Positions 25,055 to 33,345 of a DNA stretch of 64,000 nt are shown here, piece after piece. The number at the start of each line of letters is the position of its first letter. Position 1 is the first letter of the stretch. Source of the stretch: an uncultured Olsenella sp. Lineage in GTDB: Bacteria > Actinomycetota > Coriobacteriia > Coriobacteriales > Atopobiaceae. The notes below the pieces were generated by a model. It was not told where the DNA came from and did not search any database. It saw only the letters and a program-made list of their open reading frames with translations. The translations under genes and the position numbers were made by a program. Location of the stretch: positions 8,661-72,660 of the forward strand of contig URLM01000006.1 of the NCBI GenBank assembly GCA_900548775.1, written 5' to 3'.

Positions 25055-25768
25055 TTAACGTGGCGTTATGTTTTTTAAGCAGGGGGGGTATTCGGTTACG
25101 CTAGTGGGCTGAGCGCACCATGCCTTGTACAGACCATCACCATTTACCTGGTTTGAGAACCAGACGTCGACGCTGTCTCCGTCATGGTATGTGGCGAGGT
25201 TCTGACGCATGGTCCATGCAGAGAGATCGAACGAATACGAGTTGCCGGCAGTGATTCCAATATCTTCTGCATTTGGCGACGGCGCGCTCACGGCGATGGT
25301 AACGATGCTGTTCTCAACGTCGATGGAGTCAATTGTCCCTTCGCACGAGAAGACCGGCGAGGGGGATATGTTGCGTGCCTCTGCTAGTTCTGGAGTTCGC
25401 GCGGCAGGGGATTGCGAGGTCTTGAAATCGATGCAGTATCCCGGACGAGCACCTTCCTCGCCGACGTCGCCGTGGATGTAGCCAATCGTGACTTCCTGCC
25501 CAACGTCAGAAGCATAGAGCTCTTCGCTGCTACGAAAGACAAAGCGCATGGGATCCTCGGAAAACGTGCAGTCGCTATCCATGCCACTTACTTGGATAGA
25601 TAGGGCACGTGCCTCAGGCTCAACAGAGACCACCGTCCCCGAGACGTAGTCCAGGTGGGCATTTGAGAAGTTTCTAGGTGGTAGGGTACGCACGAATATC
25701 CAGGCGATGAGGGACCAAAGAACAATGACCAATACGATCGAGCCGTGGCGCAGCTTCTGAGAGTCCAT
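25055..25768 (-). CDS. Membrane-anchored extracytoplasmic protein of unknown function
   Basis: I do not recognise this 237-residue protein. One hydrophobic segment at residues 10-27 should anchor it with the rest outside the cell. The exterior part looks like two similar beta-rich halves, each starting G-T-[VI]-[VD]-S-[VI]-[ED] (at about 44 and 142). This hints at a tandem OB- or SH3-like fold. A Cys occurs in each half. GGAGG precedes ATG 25768. The gene is convergent with clC and has no operon partner. Confidence 0.65.
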   Translation of the reverse strand: MDSQKLRHGSIVLVIVLWSLIAWIFVRTLPPRNFSNAHLDYVSGTVVSVEPEARALSIQVSGMDSDCTFSEDPMRFVFRSSEELYASDVGQEVTIGYIHGDVGEEGARPGYCIDFKTSQSPAARTPELAEARNISPSPVFSCEGTIDSIDVENSIVTIAVSAPSPNAEDIGITAGNSYSFDLSAWTMRQNLATYHDGDSVDVWFSNQVNGDGLYKAWCAQPTSVTEYPPCLKNITPR

Positions 25769-26149
25769 GACATTGCCTCCGCAAGCCCCGGGTTGCCCTA
25801 AGCACTAAGCACTAATCAAATGGTCTCATATCAAGCAACAAACGGAGAGATTCGCCCTAAACGTATGGACAAGCGGTCAACCCTGACATCGCGACGATGC
25901 GGTGAGAGCGTGGAGCGGAGGAGGGCCGGACGGGCATTGACCGCCGTCCTCGTCACATACTACCTCATTGGTTTCTTCTTTACTTTACATAAGATATATT
26001 ATCGAGCTTATTTTTACCCGCGCATCTGTGCCCCAATGAATTAGGCCCCGTCAAAATAGCCGTGCCTCCAGCAGATGCTATGACCTACTGGAGGCACGTT
26101 GCTAATCCTCGAGGGACTCCGAGCCTTTTGTCAGCCCATCTGTGCTGAA
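25769..26149. other. Gene-free stretch before trxB
   Basis: This stretch holds the promoter of the unknown membrane protein and an unusually A/T-rich patch (25975-26030). A short direct repeat (AGCACTAAGCACTAA) lies near 25800, and the trxB terminator lies at 26061-26098. A 74-codon plus-strand frame (25820-26044) has no ribosome site and is not called. Confidence 0.55.
26061..26098 (-). terminator. Terminator of trxB
   Basis: CGTGCCTCCAG and CTGGAGGCACG form a perfect 11-bp stem; on the minus strand it is followed by GCTATTTTG, a short U-tract. Confidence 0.85.
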
Positions 26150-27163
26150 TTAGCCCTCAACAGGCCTACCGAGAAATGCTGCAGCACTGTTCGCGGCGAT
26201 GGCACCATCTGCGGCAGCCGTCACAATCTGCCTGAGCGGAGTCTTGCGAACGTCACCGGCGGCAAACAGCCCCGGCGTCCTTGTCGCCATGCGCTCGTCG
26301 GTGATGACATAGCCCGCTGGGTCGACGTCCACCAGATCACGCACGAGCGCACTTGCGGGAACCCTGCCGACAAAGACGAAGATTCCGAACGAACCCTCCT
26401 CGTATGTCTCTGTCGACGTCTCACGAGTCTCGTTGTTCCTGAAGGTAATGCTGCTCGGAAGTTCGTCTCCCCCGATGGAAACAATACTCGTAAGGTACCT
26501 AACTGTTACCTTCTCGTTCTCCTCGAGTTCCTTCGCTACTGCCGCCTGAGCACGCAGGTGGTCTTTGCGAACAATGAGAATAACCTCGTCAGCGAAACGA
26601 GTGAGGAACAATGCCTCCTCGGCAGCAGAGTTGCCGCCGCCGACAACATAGACGCGTTTGCCCCTATAGAACATGCCATCGCAGGTGGCGCAGTACGAGA
26701 CGCCATGCGAGGCAAACTTTTCCTCGCCATCGAAGCCGGCCCTACGGGGCGTAGCTCCACCTGCAAGAATGACGGAACGTGCTGTGAGAGTTCCATCTGG
26801 CGTAACGACGCTGAAGAGGCCGTCCTCTGCAGAGCGGGATATGTCCGTAACCTGCCCCATGCGGACCTCAGCACCGAGGCCTGTCGCCTGAGACCGCATT
26901 GCCTCGGAGAGCGTGTACCCGTCGGTGTGCGGAAGTCCCGGATAGTTGTCTATCTCGCTCGTGAGGATGGTCTGACCTCCAAACGCCTCCTGCTCGAGCG
27001 TCACCGCGTCGAGCAGCGAACGCTGCGCGTAGATTGCCGCAGTAAGACCGGCTGGTCCTCCACCAACAATGACAAGGTCCTTTACCTGCTGCTCATTGCT
27101 ACCCATGTCAATCCAATCCGACCGGTGGACAGGAGCTGGGACTCCCCCGGTCTGTCTCGTCAT
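26150..27163 (-). CDS. trxB: Thioredoxin reductase
   Basis: This flavoenzyme uses NADPH to reduce thioredoxin in the cytoplasm. The FAD motif is LVIVGGGPAGLTAAIYAQ, the redox motif SYCATCDG (Cys158 and Cys161 from this start), the NADPH motif VYVVGGGNSAAEEA, and the C-terminal GLFAAGDVRKTPLRQIVTAAADGAIAA binds FAD. The start at 27163 (GAGG upstream) gives 337 residues; ATG 27106 gives 318, closer to the family norm, so the first 19 residues may not be translated. It forms its own transcript with a terminator. Confidence 0.93.
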   Translation of the reverse strand: MTRQTGGVPAPVHRSDWIDMGSNEQQVKDLVIVGGGPAGLTAAIYAQRSLLDAVTLEQEAFGGQTILTSEIDNYPGLPHTDGYTLSEAMRSQATGLGAEVRMGQVTDISRSAEDGLFSVVTPDGTLTARSVILAGGATPRRAGFDGEEKFASHGVSYCATCDGMFYRGKRVYVVGGGNSAAEEALFLTRFADEVILIVRKDHLRAQAAVAKELEENEKVTVRYLTSIVSIGGDELPSSITFRNNETRETSTETYEEGSFGIFVFVGRVPASALVRDLVDVDPAGYVITDERMATRTPGLFAAGDVRKTPLRQIVTAAADGAIAANSAAAFLGRPVEG

Positions 27164-27230
27164 GCTTGCTTGCCTCAGCTATACCCAAGTTGCGCAGTAG
27201 CATATACGGATGCTTGAGCAAGACGAAAAT

Positions 27231-27263
27231 CCCCACGGCAGGCCGTGTTGACTTGCCGTGGGG
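27231..27263 (-). terminator. Terminator of uraA
   Basis: CCCCACGGCA and TGCCGTGGGG form a perfect 10-bp stem; reading the minus strand it is followed by ATTTTCG. Confidence 0.85.
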
Positions 27264-27304
27264 TGAAGAAATCGCTCAGAGACAACTGCTTGAGGTCCCG
27301 AGAC

Positions 27305-28621
27305 TTACTTCTCGATCACTTGAGACGATGCGTCCCGAGAACTATGAGACTCGGCGGCCTTCTCGGATGCAGGCATGGGAAGTACAAGGTTCATGAGAAT
27401 TCCCACGAGCGTCGAGGTAGCCATACCGGGAAGCGCGTACTGGCCGATGGGGATTGAAATGCCAGAGGTCTCCATGCCAACGCCAAGAATGATGACAACA
27501 GAGGCGATCATGAGGTTTCGATTAATGCCAAAGTCCACCTTGTTGGTCACGAACATCCTGAGGCCGTTCGAAGCGATGAGGCCAAAGAGCAGGAGGCTAA
27601 CACCACCCATGACGGGTGAAGGAATCGAACGGATGAGTGCGGAAAGCTTAGGGCAGAAGCCACCAACGATCAGGGCGAACCCTGCTGCATACCAGAACAC
27701 CTGTGTGGAGTAGACGCGTGTGACGCTCATGACGCCGATGTTCTCGGCATAGGTCGTGGTGGGAGGACCGCCAAGAAAACCGGAGATGACGGTGGAGATG
27801 CCGTCACCAGCGAGAGAGCGCGGAAGCATGGGTCGATAGTCCTTGCCAACAATCTCGCCAACGGCAAGAAGATGGCCTATGTGTTCGATCACAACGACAA
27901 GGGCAACGGGGCCGATGAGGGCAACGGCACCCCAGTCCCAGATGGGGTGCTGGAACGTGGGAAGTCCAACCCAAGCCGCGTCAACGACGGGCTGGAAGTC
28001 GACGAGACCGCAGACAAGGGAGACGACGTATCCCAGGATAATGGCAAGGAGAACCGGAACCGTGCCGATGAGCCCTCCCATACTGGAGAAGATCACCGCC
28101 GCAAAGAGCGTGACGGCAGCAATTATGGCTCCAAGCCCATAGAAGACAGAGGAGCCGTCGGCAGCAGTGGTCTGGAAGGCCATGCCGGCAGCAGTGGCAG
28201 AGAGGCCAACACCGATGACAACCATGACCGAGGCAACAAGGACCGGCGGAAGCAGCCTATCAAGCCAGCCAGTGCCAACAAGCTTGATGATGCCTGCGAC
28301 GGCGAGAAAGACGAGTCCTGCTACGACAACGCCTGAAAGGGCGGCATTGAGCCCGTGCGTTGCCCCAATGATCACTATCGGGCTGATAAAGGCAAAGGAG
28401 CTACCAAGGTAGCTGGGAATCTTGTTCCTCGTGACGAGCAAATAGCAAATGGTTCCGATGCCAGAGCACATGATTGCCACGTTTGGGTCAAGTCCCGTGA
28501 GAACCGGGACCAGAACAGTCGAGCCAAACATGCTCATCATGTGCTGGATTCCCAGAGGAATCGCGCGGGAGACCGAGACCCGGTCATCTACGCCGATTAT
28601 TTCTCGTTCGTGTCGTTGCAT
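27305..28621 (-). CDS. uraA: Uracil/xanthine permease (NCS2 family), probably uracil
   Basis: This membrane symporter takes up a nucleobase. The 438-residue chain has the NCS2 pattern: SRAIPLGIQHMMSMFGSTVLVP at the N terminus, the GGPPTTTYAENIG motif in the middle, and the PVMGGVSLLLFG segment. These point to the UraA branch. ATG 28621 is chosen because the conserved sequence starts there; AAGGAG lies 14 bases upstream, inside a PyrR-like RNA motif. Such regulation would fit a uracil importer. It lies 161 bases downstream of azgA. Confidence 0.9.
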   Translation of the reverse strand: MQRHEREIIGVDDRVSVSRAIPLGIQHMMSMFGSTVLVPVLTGLDPNVAIMCSGIGTICYLLVTRNKIPSYLGSSFAFISPIVIIGATHGLNAALSGVVVAGLVFLAVAGIIKLVGTGWLDRLLPPVLVASVMVVIGVGLSATAAGMAFQTTAADGSSVFYGLGAIIAAVTLFAAVIFSSMGGLIGTVPVLLAIILGYVVSLVCGLVDFQPVVDAAWVGLPTFQHPIWDWGAVALIGPVALVVVIEHIGHLLAVGEIVGKDYRPMLPRSLAGDGISTVISGFLGGPPTTTYAENIGVMSVTRVYSTQVFWYAAGFALIVGGFCPKLSALIRSIPSPVMGGVSLLLFGLIASNGLRMFVTNKVDFGINRNLMIASVVIILGVGMETSGISIPIGQYALPGMATSTLVGILMNLVLPMPASEKAAESHSSRDASSQVIEK

Positions 28622-28633
28622 GCGATAGACCAC

Positions 28634-28665
28634 GCTCCTTGTTCTGCCTCTCAGACGAATGGACG
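28634..28665 (-). promoter_or_regulatory. Candidate PyrR-binding RNA motif in the uraA leader
   Basis: The transcript carries CGTCTGAGAGGCAGAACAAG followed by GAG, close to the PyrR anti-antiterminator consensus (UCCnGnGAGGCU then CAAGG) with one base fewer. It overlaps the AAGGAG before uraA. PyrR with UMP could therefore block translation, as reported in mycobacteria. Match judged by eye. Confidence 0.4.
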
Positions 28666-28713
28666 AATCTGAAAAACCATGTTGACGAATGATTAAACCC
28701 CAAGATACTACAT

Positions 28714-28741
28714 GGGGACTCGGAGTCTTCTCCGAGTCCCC
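28714..28741 (-). terminator. Perfect hairpin between azgA and uraA
   Basis: GGGGACTCGGAG and CTCCGAGTCCCC form a 12-bp perfect stem with a 4-base loop. No U-tract follows on either strand. It may be a weak terminator for azgA or an mRNA-stabilising structure. Confidence 0.55.
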
Positions 28742-28782
28742 GCCAAGTCCCCTCAAGGATTGTTACAGCCCAATTGGCATCC

Positions 28783-30096
28783 CTAGGAGAGAAGGAAGTA
28801 GACAAGGAAGGCCGCCGCAGAGACCCACATGAGCGGCTTTACCTTCTTGATACGACCAGTAACGACCGCGACGATCACATATGCAATGAAGCCCGTGCCG
28901 ATGCCGTTGGAGATCGAGTAGGTAAAGGGAATGCCCGCGATGACCATGAAAGCAGGGAACCCCTCGAGAAGATCGGTCCAGTCGATGTCGACCACATCGG
29001 TCATCATCAAGAAGCCAACGATGACGAGTGCACCACAGGTAGCAGCACTGCTCACAATAGAGATAACAGGCGCAAAGAAAGCCGCGATGATGAATAGGAT
29101 GCCGGTGAACACCGAAGTGAGGCCGGTGCGTCCGCCATCAGCGGCACCAGAGGCAGATTCGACAAAGGTCGTAATCGAGGAAGCCCCCACGAAACCGCCA
29201 ACCGCTGCTGCGGCAGAGTCTGCGATGAGGATCTCGCGGATGTTCTCGACCGTGCCATCCTCGTTGAGGAACTCGCCTTGCTTTGCCACTGCCATCGCCG
29301 TCCCCATGGTGTCAAAGAAGTCAGACATCATGAGAGAGAATGCGAACACGAGCAGAATTGGGGTCGTAAGGACTTTGACCACGGCGATGGTACCCGTGGA
29401 ATCAGACATGAACGGAGCGCCAAACGAAGAGAAGTCCAGAGCAGAGACGATGCCTGAGGGCATCTGCGTTACGCCAAGAGGAATACCGCAGAGCACGGCG
29501 ATGACGATGCCGATAAGGAGCGAGCCCTTGACGTTCATGGAGTAGAGGATGACCGTCGCCACGATGGAGATGAGACCAACGATGAACTTTGGACTGGTGA
29601 CATCTCCAAAAGCAACCATGGTGGACTCGTTGGCAACGATAATCCCGCCATCTGCCAACCCGATCATCGCGATGAAGAGGCCAAGACCAACGGAGATTGC
29701 ATGCCTGAGCGATACTGGAATGGCGTCCATGATGGCCTCGCGAAGCCCGCAGAGAACCAACAGGAGAATGGCGCAGCCCTCAACGAATATCACGGCCATC
29801 GAGACCTGCCAGTCTGCACCGTTGATCGCTGCCAGGGTAAAGGCAACAACGGCATTGATGCCCATGCCAGAAGCGCAGGCAAGCGGCCGGTTCGAAAAGA
29901 GGCCCATGATAATCGTCATGATGCCGGCGCCAACGCAGGTCGAAGTGACGGCTGCGTTCATGGGAACGCCGGCGGCAACCAACAGGGAGGGGTTGACTGC
30001 AATGATGTACGCCATTGCAAGGAAGGTCGTAAGGCCGGCGCGAAGCTCCTGACCGGTGGACGAACCTCGCTCCCCCATCTTGAAGTACTTCTCCAT
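28783..30096 (-). CDS. AzgA-type purine (guanine/hypoxanthine/adenine) permease
   Basis: This membrane importer of purine bases has 437 residues. The AzgA branch is recognised by the N terminus (MEKYFKMGERGSSTGQELRAG, then LTTFLAMAYIIAVNPSLL), the CASGMGINAVVAFTL loop, and the FVGASSITTFVESASGAADGGRTG motif. E. coli relatives are GhxP/GhxQ and AdeP/AdeQ; which base is carried here is unclear. AAAGGACGGGAG precedes the ATG. uraA follows in the same direction. Confidence 0.9.
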   Translation of the reverse strand: MEKYFKMGERGSSTGQELRAGLTTFLAMAYIIAVNPSLLVAAGVPMNAAVTSTCVGAGIMTIIMGLFSNRPLACASGMGINAVVAFTLAAINGADWQVSMAVIFVEGCAILLLVLCGLREAIMDAIPVSLRHAISVGLGLFIAMIGLADGGIIVANESTMVAFGDVTSPKFIVGLISIVATVILYSMNVKGSLLIGIVIAVLCGIPLGVTQMPSGIVSALDFSSFGAPFMSDSTGTIAVVKVLTTPILLVFAFSLMMSDFFDTMGTAMAVAKQGEFLNEDGTVENIREILIADSAAAAVGGFVGASSITTFVESASGAADGGRTGLTSVFTGILFIIAAFFAPVISIVSSAATCGALVIVGFLMMTDVVDIDWTDLLEGFPAFMVIAGIPFTYSISNGIGTGFIAYVIVAVVTGRIKKVKPLMWVSAAAFLVYFLLS

Positions 30097-30191
30097 GACT
30101 CCCGTCCTTTCTTCTCGTAAGCTCAGAACCCCTTCAACCGGCTACCAAAGATACAGAGGAGACGGGACAAGCAAAGGCAGAGGGGAAGCAC

Positions 30192-30638
30192 CTAGACACC
30201 GCTAGAGCCAAAGCCACCAACACCACGATCGGTTGCGTCTAGCTCGTCGACCTCCTCGAGGCGGACGACGGGAACCTGCTGGATAACAAGCTGTGCGATT
30301 CTTTCGCCCCGGTCAATGTGAATGCTTTTCTCGGGATCGAGGTTGATAGCGCAGACCTTAAGCTCGCCACGGTAGTGTGCGTCGATAAGTCCTGGGGTGT
30401 TTGCCATCGACAGGCCCTCGCGCAAAGCCAGGCCGCTACGCGGTTGTACGAAACCGGCGTACCCCTCTGGGATGGCGATGGCGAGGCCAGTCCCGACGAG
30501 CCTTCGCTCAAACGGTGCAAGCGTAACGTCCTCGTTTGACCTCAAATCGAGGCCCGCGTCACCTTCGTAAGCGTAAGTGGGAAGCTCAACCGACGGGTCC
30601 AAGCGCTTGATTGGAAGCTTGATGGTGCTCTGGGTCAT
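30192..30638 (-). CDS. dut: dUTP pyrophosphatase
   Basis: Dut hydrolyses dUTP to dUMP, keeping uracil out of DNA and feeding thymidylate synthesis. The 148-residue protein has the five trimeric dUTPase motifs: [30 protein letters not shown] and the C-terminal glycine-rich [10 protein letters not shown]. Its ATG overlaps the nrdR stop by four bases (ATGA), so the two are co-translated. Confidence 0.95.
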   Translation of the reverse strand: MTQSTIKLPIKRLDPSVELPTYAYEGDAGLDLRSNEDVTLAPFERRLVGTGLAIAIPEGYAGFVQPRSGLALREGLSMANTPGLIDAHYRGELKVCAINLDPEKSIHIDRGERIAQLVIQQVPVVRLEEVDELDATDRGVGGFGSSGV

Positions 30639-31084
30639 TTGGTGAGACTCCTCAACTCCTCGCTAAACTCATCGACATCCTTGAAGTCGCGATACACGGA
30701 GGCAAAGCGAATGTACGCGACCTTGTCCACCTCGACCAAGCGCTTGAGGACCATGCTTCCCAGGTCGTGCGAGGAGACCTCGTTAAGGCCCTCGTCTCTC
30801 AACTCGGACTCAATGTCGTCAATGAGTCTGTCGAGAGACTCCACTGGAACGCTGCGCTTGACGGTTGCCGCCAGAAGGCCGCGCATGAGCTTCTGCCTAT
30901 CGAACGTCTCTTTACGCCCATCCTTCTTTATCACAAGGAGTGGCATTTCCTCTCGCCGTTCATACGTCGTAAAGCGATAGCCACAGCGAACGCACTCGCG
31001 ACGACGACGAATTGCATCATTGCTTTCGGATGGCCTTGAGTCGACGACCTTGGACTCCTCGCAGCCGCATTTTGGACAGCGCAT
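30635..31084 (-). CDS. nrdR: NrdR transcriptional repressor of ribonucleotide reductases
   Basis: NrdR senses (d)ATP and represses nrd genes. The 149-residue protein has the zinc ribbon [13 protein letters not shown]...[12 protein letters not shown] at residues 1-40 and an ATP-cone from about residue 48 ([20 protein letters not shown]). The length is normal. The mRNA has a 20-base palindrome over the ribosome-binding site (31092-31111). Operon with dut. Confidence 0.95.
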   Translation of the reverse strand: MRCPKCGCEESKVVDSRPSESNDAIRRRRECVRCGYRFTTYERREEMPLLVIKKDGRKETFDRQKLMRGLLAATVKRSVPVESLDRLIDDIESELRDEGLNEVSSHDLGSMVLKRLVEVDKVAYIRFASVYRDFKDVDEFSEELRSLTK

Positions 31085-31091
31085 CGATCCT

Positions 31092-31111
31092 CCTAATGGA
31101 CTTCCATTAGG
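31092..31111 (-). promoter_or_regulatory. Palindrome covering the nrdR ribosome-binding site
   Basis: CCTAATGGA and TCCATTAGG (2-base spacer) form a perfect inverted repeat. On the minus strand its last arm is TCCATTAGG directly followed by AGG, so it ends in the AGGAGG of the nrdR start. It could be an operator or an RNA hairpin hiding the site. Confidence 0.45.
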
Positions 31112-31234
31112 AACTTAACACAAAGTGTCCAAATATCCATCGCGAAGATGTAGAGGACCCAAACTTGCAACTGACAACGGGCAATTGATCAACGAGGAAG
31201 GGAGTGCGGATAGAACGCACGCCCAGGCGAAGTT

Positions 31235-31696
31235 CTATCTAGAAACGGGCACCTCTATCGCCTGCCCGGGAACAAGGTTCGAGCTGCTAAGGGAATTCTT
31301 CTCAGTAATCCACTGCACAAGCTCTGAGGTGGAATAGCCATCGACGGGATGTTCGGACGCTAGGCCCCAAATCGAGTCCCCGGACTCCACAACAACCTCC
31401 TGGCCAGGCAGTGCCGAGAGGGCAGCATCTCTCCTCGCCGAAACCAAGGCATTTCCAGCAAAGAGAGCGACCGCCAAACCAAGGCCAACAAGAACCGTGC
31501 AGACAATGACAGTAAGCAAATCTCCTCGTGTGGTGGCGACCACAACGGAATCCTGGCCCCGACTCTCGAGGCCCTGCCCCCTCCCCTCATCGAGAACAGT
31601 CGTGCCTGTTCCGCCCTCAAGAAGCGTGAACACTGGATACGAAGGAACGAGAGCCGAAGATCCCTCGGTGCGGTAGGTACGATAACCACTTGCCAT
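31235..31696 (-). CDS. LysM-domain membrane protein, probable SOS division inhibitor (YneA/ChiZ/DivS-like)
   Basis: This 153-residue protein has a cytoplasmic tail, one transmembrane helix at about 64-84 (TVIVCTVLVGLGLAVALFAG) and an extracellular LysM domain starting EVVVESGDSIWGLASEHP. The same layout and the same position, divergent from lexA, are known for the SOS-induced division suppressors YneA (Bacillus), ChiZ (Mycobacterium) and DivS (Corynebacterium). Three LexA boxes lie between the two genes. The role as a damage-induced septation block is inferred from this synteny. ATG 31696 is preferred over 31753 because the latter lies close to the SOS boxes. Confidence 0.75.
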   Translation of the reverse strand: MASGYRTYRTEGSSALVPSYPVFTLLEGGTGTTVLDEGRGQGLESRGQDSVVVATTRGDLLTVIVCTVLVGLGLAVALFAGNALVSARRDAALSALPGQEVVVESGDSIWGLASEHPVDGYSTSELVQWITEKNSLSSSNLVPGQAIEVPVSR

Positions 31697-31776
31697 GACG
31701 TGCTCCCCTCTCGCTTGTTTGCTGGGAACGTTTATACCGAACGCACGCGACACAAATTAGAGCCTTGCGTTTGCCA

Positions 31777-31792
31777 TCGAACATCTGTACTC
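31777..31792. promoter_or_regulatory. LexA/SOS box 1
   Basis: TCGAACATCTGTACTC resembles the actinobacterial SOS box TCGAAC-N4-GTTCGA; the left half is perfect, the right half partial. It is nearest the LysM gene. Confidence 0.65.
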
Positions 31793-31801
31793 TAGTATCA
31801 G

Positions 31802-31817
31802 CGTACATTTGTTCGTG
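31802..31817. promoter_or_regulatory. LexA/SOS box 2
   Basis: CGTACATTTGTTCGTG has a perfect right half (GTTCG) and a weaker left half (GTAC). Confidence 0.6.
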
Positions 31818-31828
31818 TCAAGCCAGAT

Positions 31829-31844
31829 TCGAACATTTGTTTGC
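31829..31844. promoter_or_regulatory. LexA/SOS box 3
   Basis: TCGAACATTTGTTTGC matches TCGAAC-N4-GTTYG closely. It lies 49 bases before the lexA start and should mediate autorepression. Confidence 0.75.
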
Positions 31845-31892
31845 AATGATTTGAAATCACAGGTATCATGGGACCCAGCGAGAGGAGACGCC

Positions 31893-32555
31893 ATGTCTAA
31901 GGGAAAGCTCAGCAAGCGCCAGAAGGCCATCTATGACTTCATCTGCACGTACACGGACGAGCACGGCTACCCTCCCTCGGTGAGGGAGATTGGCGCGGCA
32001 GTCGGCCTGGCATCCCCCTCTACCGTTCACATGCACCTCAAGGTCCTCGAGGAGCTTGGACTCATCAGCAGGGACCCTAAAAAGCCGCGAACGATTGAGG
32101 TCGTTCCAGACAAGCAGGTCTCTGAGGATGGAAGCGCTCAGACCAAGCTCGCCACGGTACAAGAGGACGTTGACAAGAACACCATCACGCTCCCACTTGT
32201 TGGACGCGTTGCCGCAGGCGTTCCCATACTTGCTGAGCAGAACGTCGAAGAGACGCTCGCTCTTCCCACGAGCATTGTTGGAGACTCAAGCTCCTTCATC
32301 CTCAAGGTTCGAGGCGAGTCCATGATCAATGCAGGCATCTTTGATGGTGACTACATCGTTGTGAAGGAGCAGCACGATGCTCACGACGGCGAGATTGTCG
32401 TGGCGCTCATAGATGACTCAGCAACGGTCAAGACGTTTTACCGCGAGAAGGACCGTATTAGGCTACAGCCCGAGAACGACAACATGAGCCCCATCTATGC
32501 CGAGAATCCTGTCATCCTCGGGCGCGTGACTGCGCTCATTCGAAGCATCTCTTAG
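31893..32555 (+). CDS. lexA: LexA repressor
   Basis: LexA represses SOS genes and cleaves itself when bound to RecA filaments. The 220-residue protein has an N-terminal winged helix (LSKRQKAIYDFICTYTDEHG, then PPSVREIGAAVGLASPSTVH), the Ala108-Gly109 cleavage site in GRVAAGVPI, the nucleophile Ser143 in GESMINAGI and Lys180 in SATVKTF. ATG 31893 is chosen because GAGGAG lies 5 bases upstream; the frame is open to 31809 but that region contains SOS boxes. recA at 42264 is its partner. Confidence 0.97.
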   Translation: MSKGKLSKRQKAIYDFICTYTDEHGYPPSVREIGAAVGLASPSTVHMHLKVLEELGLISRDPKKPRTIEVVPDKQVSEDGSAQTKLATVQEDVDKNTITLPLVGRVAAGVPILAEQNVEETLALPTSIVGDSSSFILKVRGESMINAGIFDGDYIVVKEQHDAHDGEIVVALIDDSATVKTFYREKDRIRLQPENDNMSPIYAENPVILGRVTALIRSIS

Positions 32556-32556
32556 C

Positions 32557-33345
32557 ATGATGAAACCCTCGTCATCAGATGCTGTTGCTGAAGGTGGATT
32601 CGATGTCCAGTCAGATGTAGTGCCAAATCGAATTGGTATTTTCGACACAATCCGAGGGTTCTCGGTCATGTCGATGGTGCTCTTTCACCTTTGCTACGAC
32701 CTGCGCTTTCTCGCCGGCGCAAACCTTGACTGGTTTGCCCCTCCCCTGCAGGACATCTGGAGGGCGAGCATCTCTTGGACGTTCCTCTTCATTGCCGGCT
32801 GCATGTGCACCCTCTCAAGGAATAATTTGAAACGCGGGCTCTCCTATGGCGGAGTTGCGTTTGCAATTTACGCTGTGACGCTTCTTGCTCGCGTGGATGT
32901 CCCCATTTCGTTTGGAATCATTTATTGCATGTCTGCATGCACCCTGGTGGCATATCTGCTCGAGAGGCTCGGATGCCTGCCAGCAGGGCCACTTGCCGCA
33001 TGCATCCTTTTTCTCTGCTTCATATTCTTCTTGGGGCTTTCCTCAGGAAGCGTTGGCATAGGTGATTTCTCTCTTCGGCTTCCCCATTCCATCTACCAGG
33101 TTCATGGGTTTGCGTGGCTAGGCATCCCAGGGCCAGGCTTCTCATCCGGAGACTACTATCCCCTCGTGCCGTTCGTCTTCATGTATCTTGTGGGGGCCTC
33201 GATGGGTGGCTGGTTCAAGAGGCGGGGCTACCCAATGTGGGCACGCCAGGCGCGCGTGCCCATCTTGAACTTCGTGGGACGTCACGCACTTCTCGTTTAT
33301 GCGATTCACCAGCCAGTTCTGCTCCTCCTTACCGGAGTGCTGTAG
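32557..33345 (+). CDS. DUF1624/heparan-alpha-glucosaminide N-acetyltransferase-like membrane protein
   Basis: This polytopic membrane protein of 262 residues has about seven helices and the family's N-terminal signature RIGIFDTIRGFSVMSMVLFHLCYDL, where the His is the conserved catalytic-region residue. Human relatives transfer acetyl groups across the lysosomal membrane; bacterial ones are thought to acetylate an envelope polymer. It starts one base after lexA but is unlikely to be SOS-linked in function. Its last 17 bases overlap the end of hflX on the other strand. Confidence 0.78.
   Translation: MMKPSSSDAVAEGGFDVQSDVVPNRIGIFDTIRGFSVMSMVLFHLCYDLRFLAGANLDWFAPPLQDIWRASISWTFLFIAGCMCTLSRNNLKRGLSYGGVAFAIYAVTLLARVDVPISFGIIYCMSACTLVAYLLERLGCLPAGPLAACILFLCFIFFLGLSSGSVGIGDFSLRLPHSIYQVHGFAWLGIPGPGFSSGDYYPLVPFVFMYLVGASMGGWFKRRGYPMWARQARVPILNFVGRHALLVYAIHQPVLLLLTGVL

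Noticed and set aside
25820..26044. Small plus-strand membrane protein of 74 residues
   Set aside because: No ribosome-binding site, a poor start, and its hydrophobic part comes from an A/T-rich non-coding patch.
31092..31125. NrdR box before nrdR
   Set aside because: ACACAAAGTGT is too short and lacks the 16-bp ACACnATATnT pattern of NrdR boxes.
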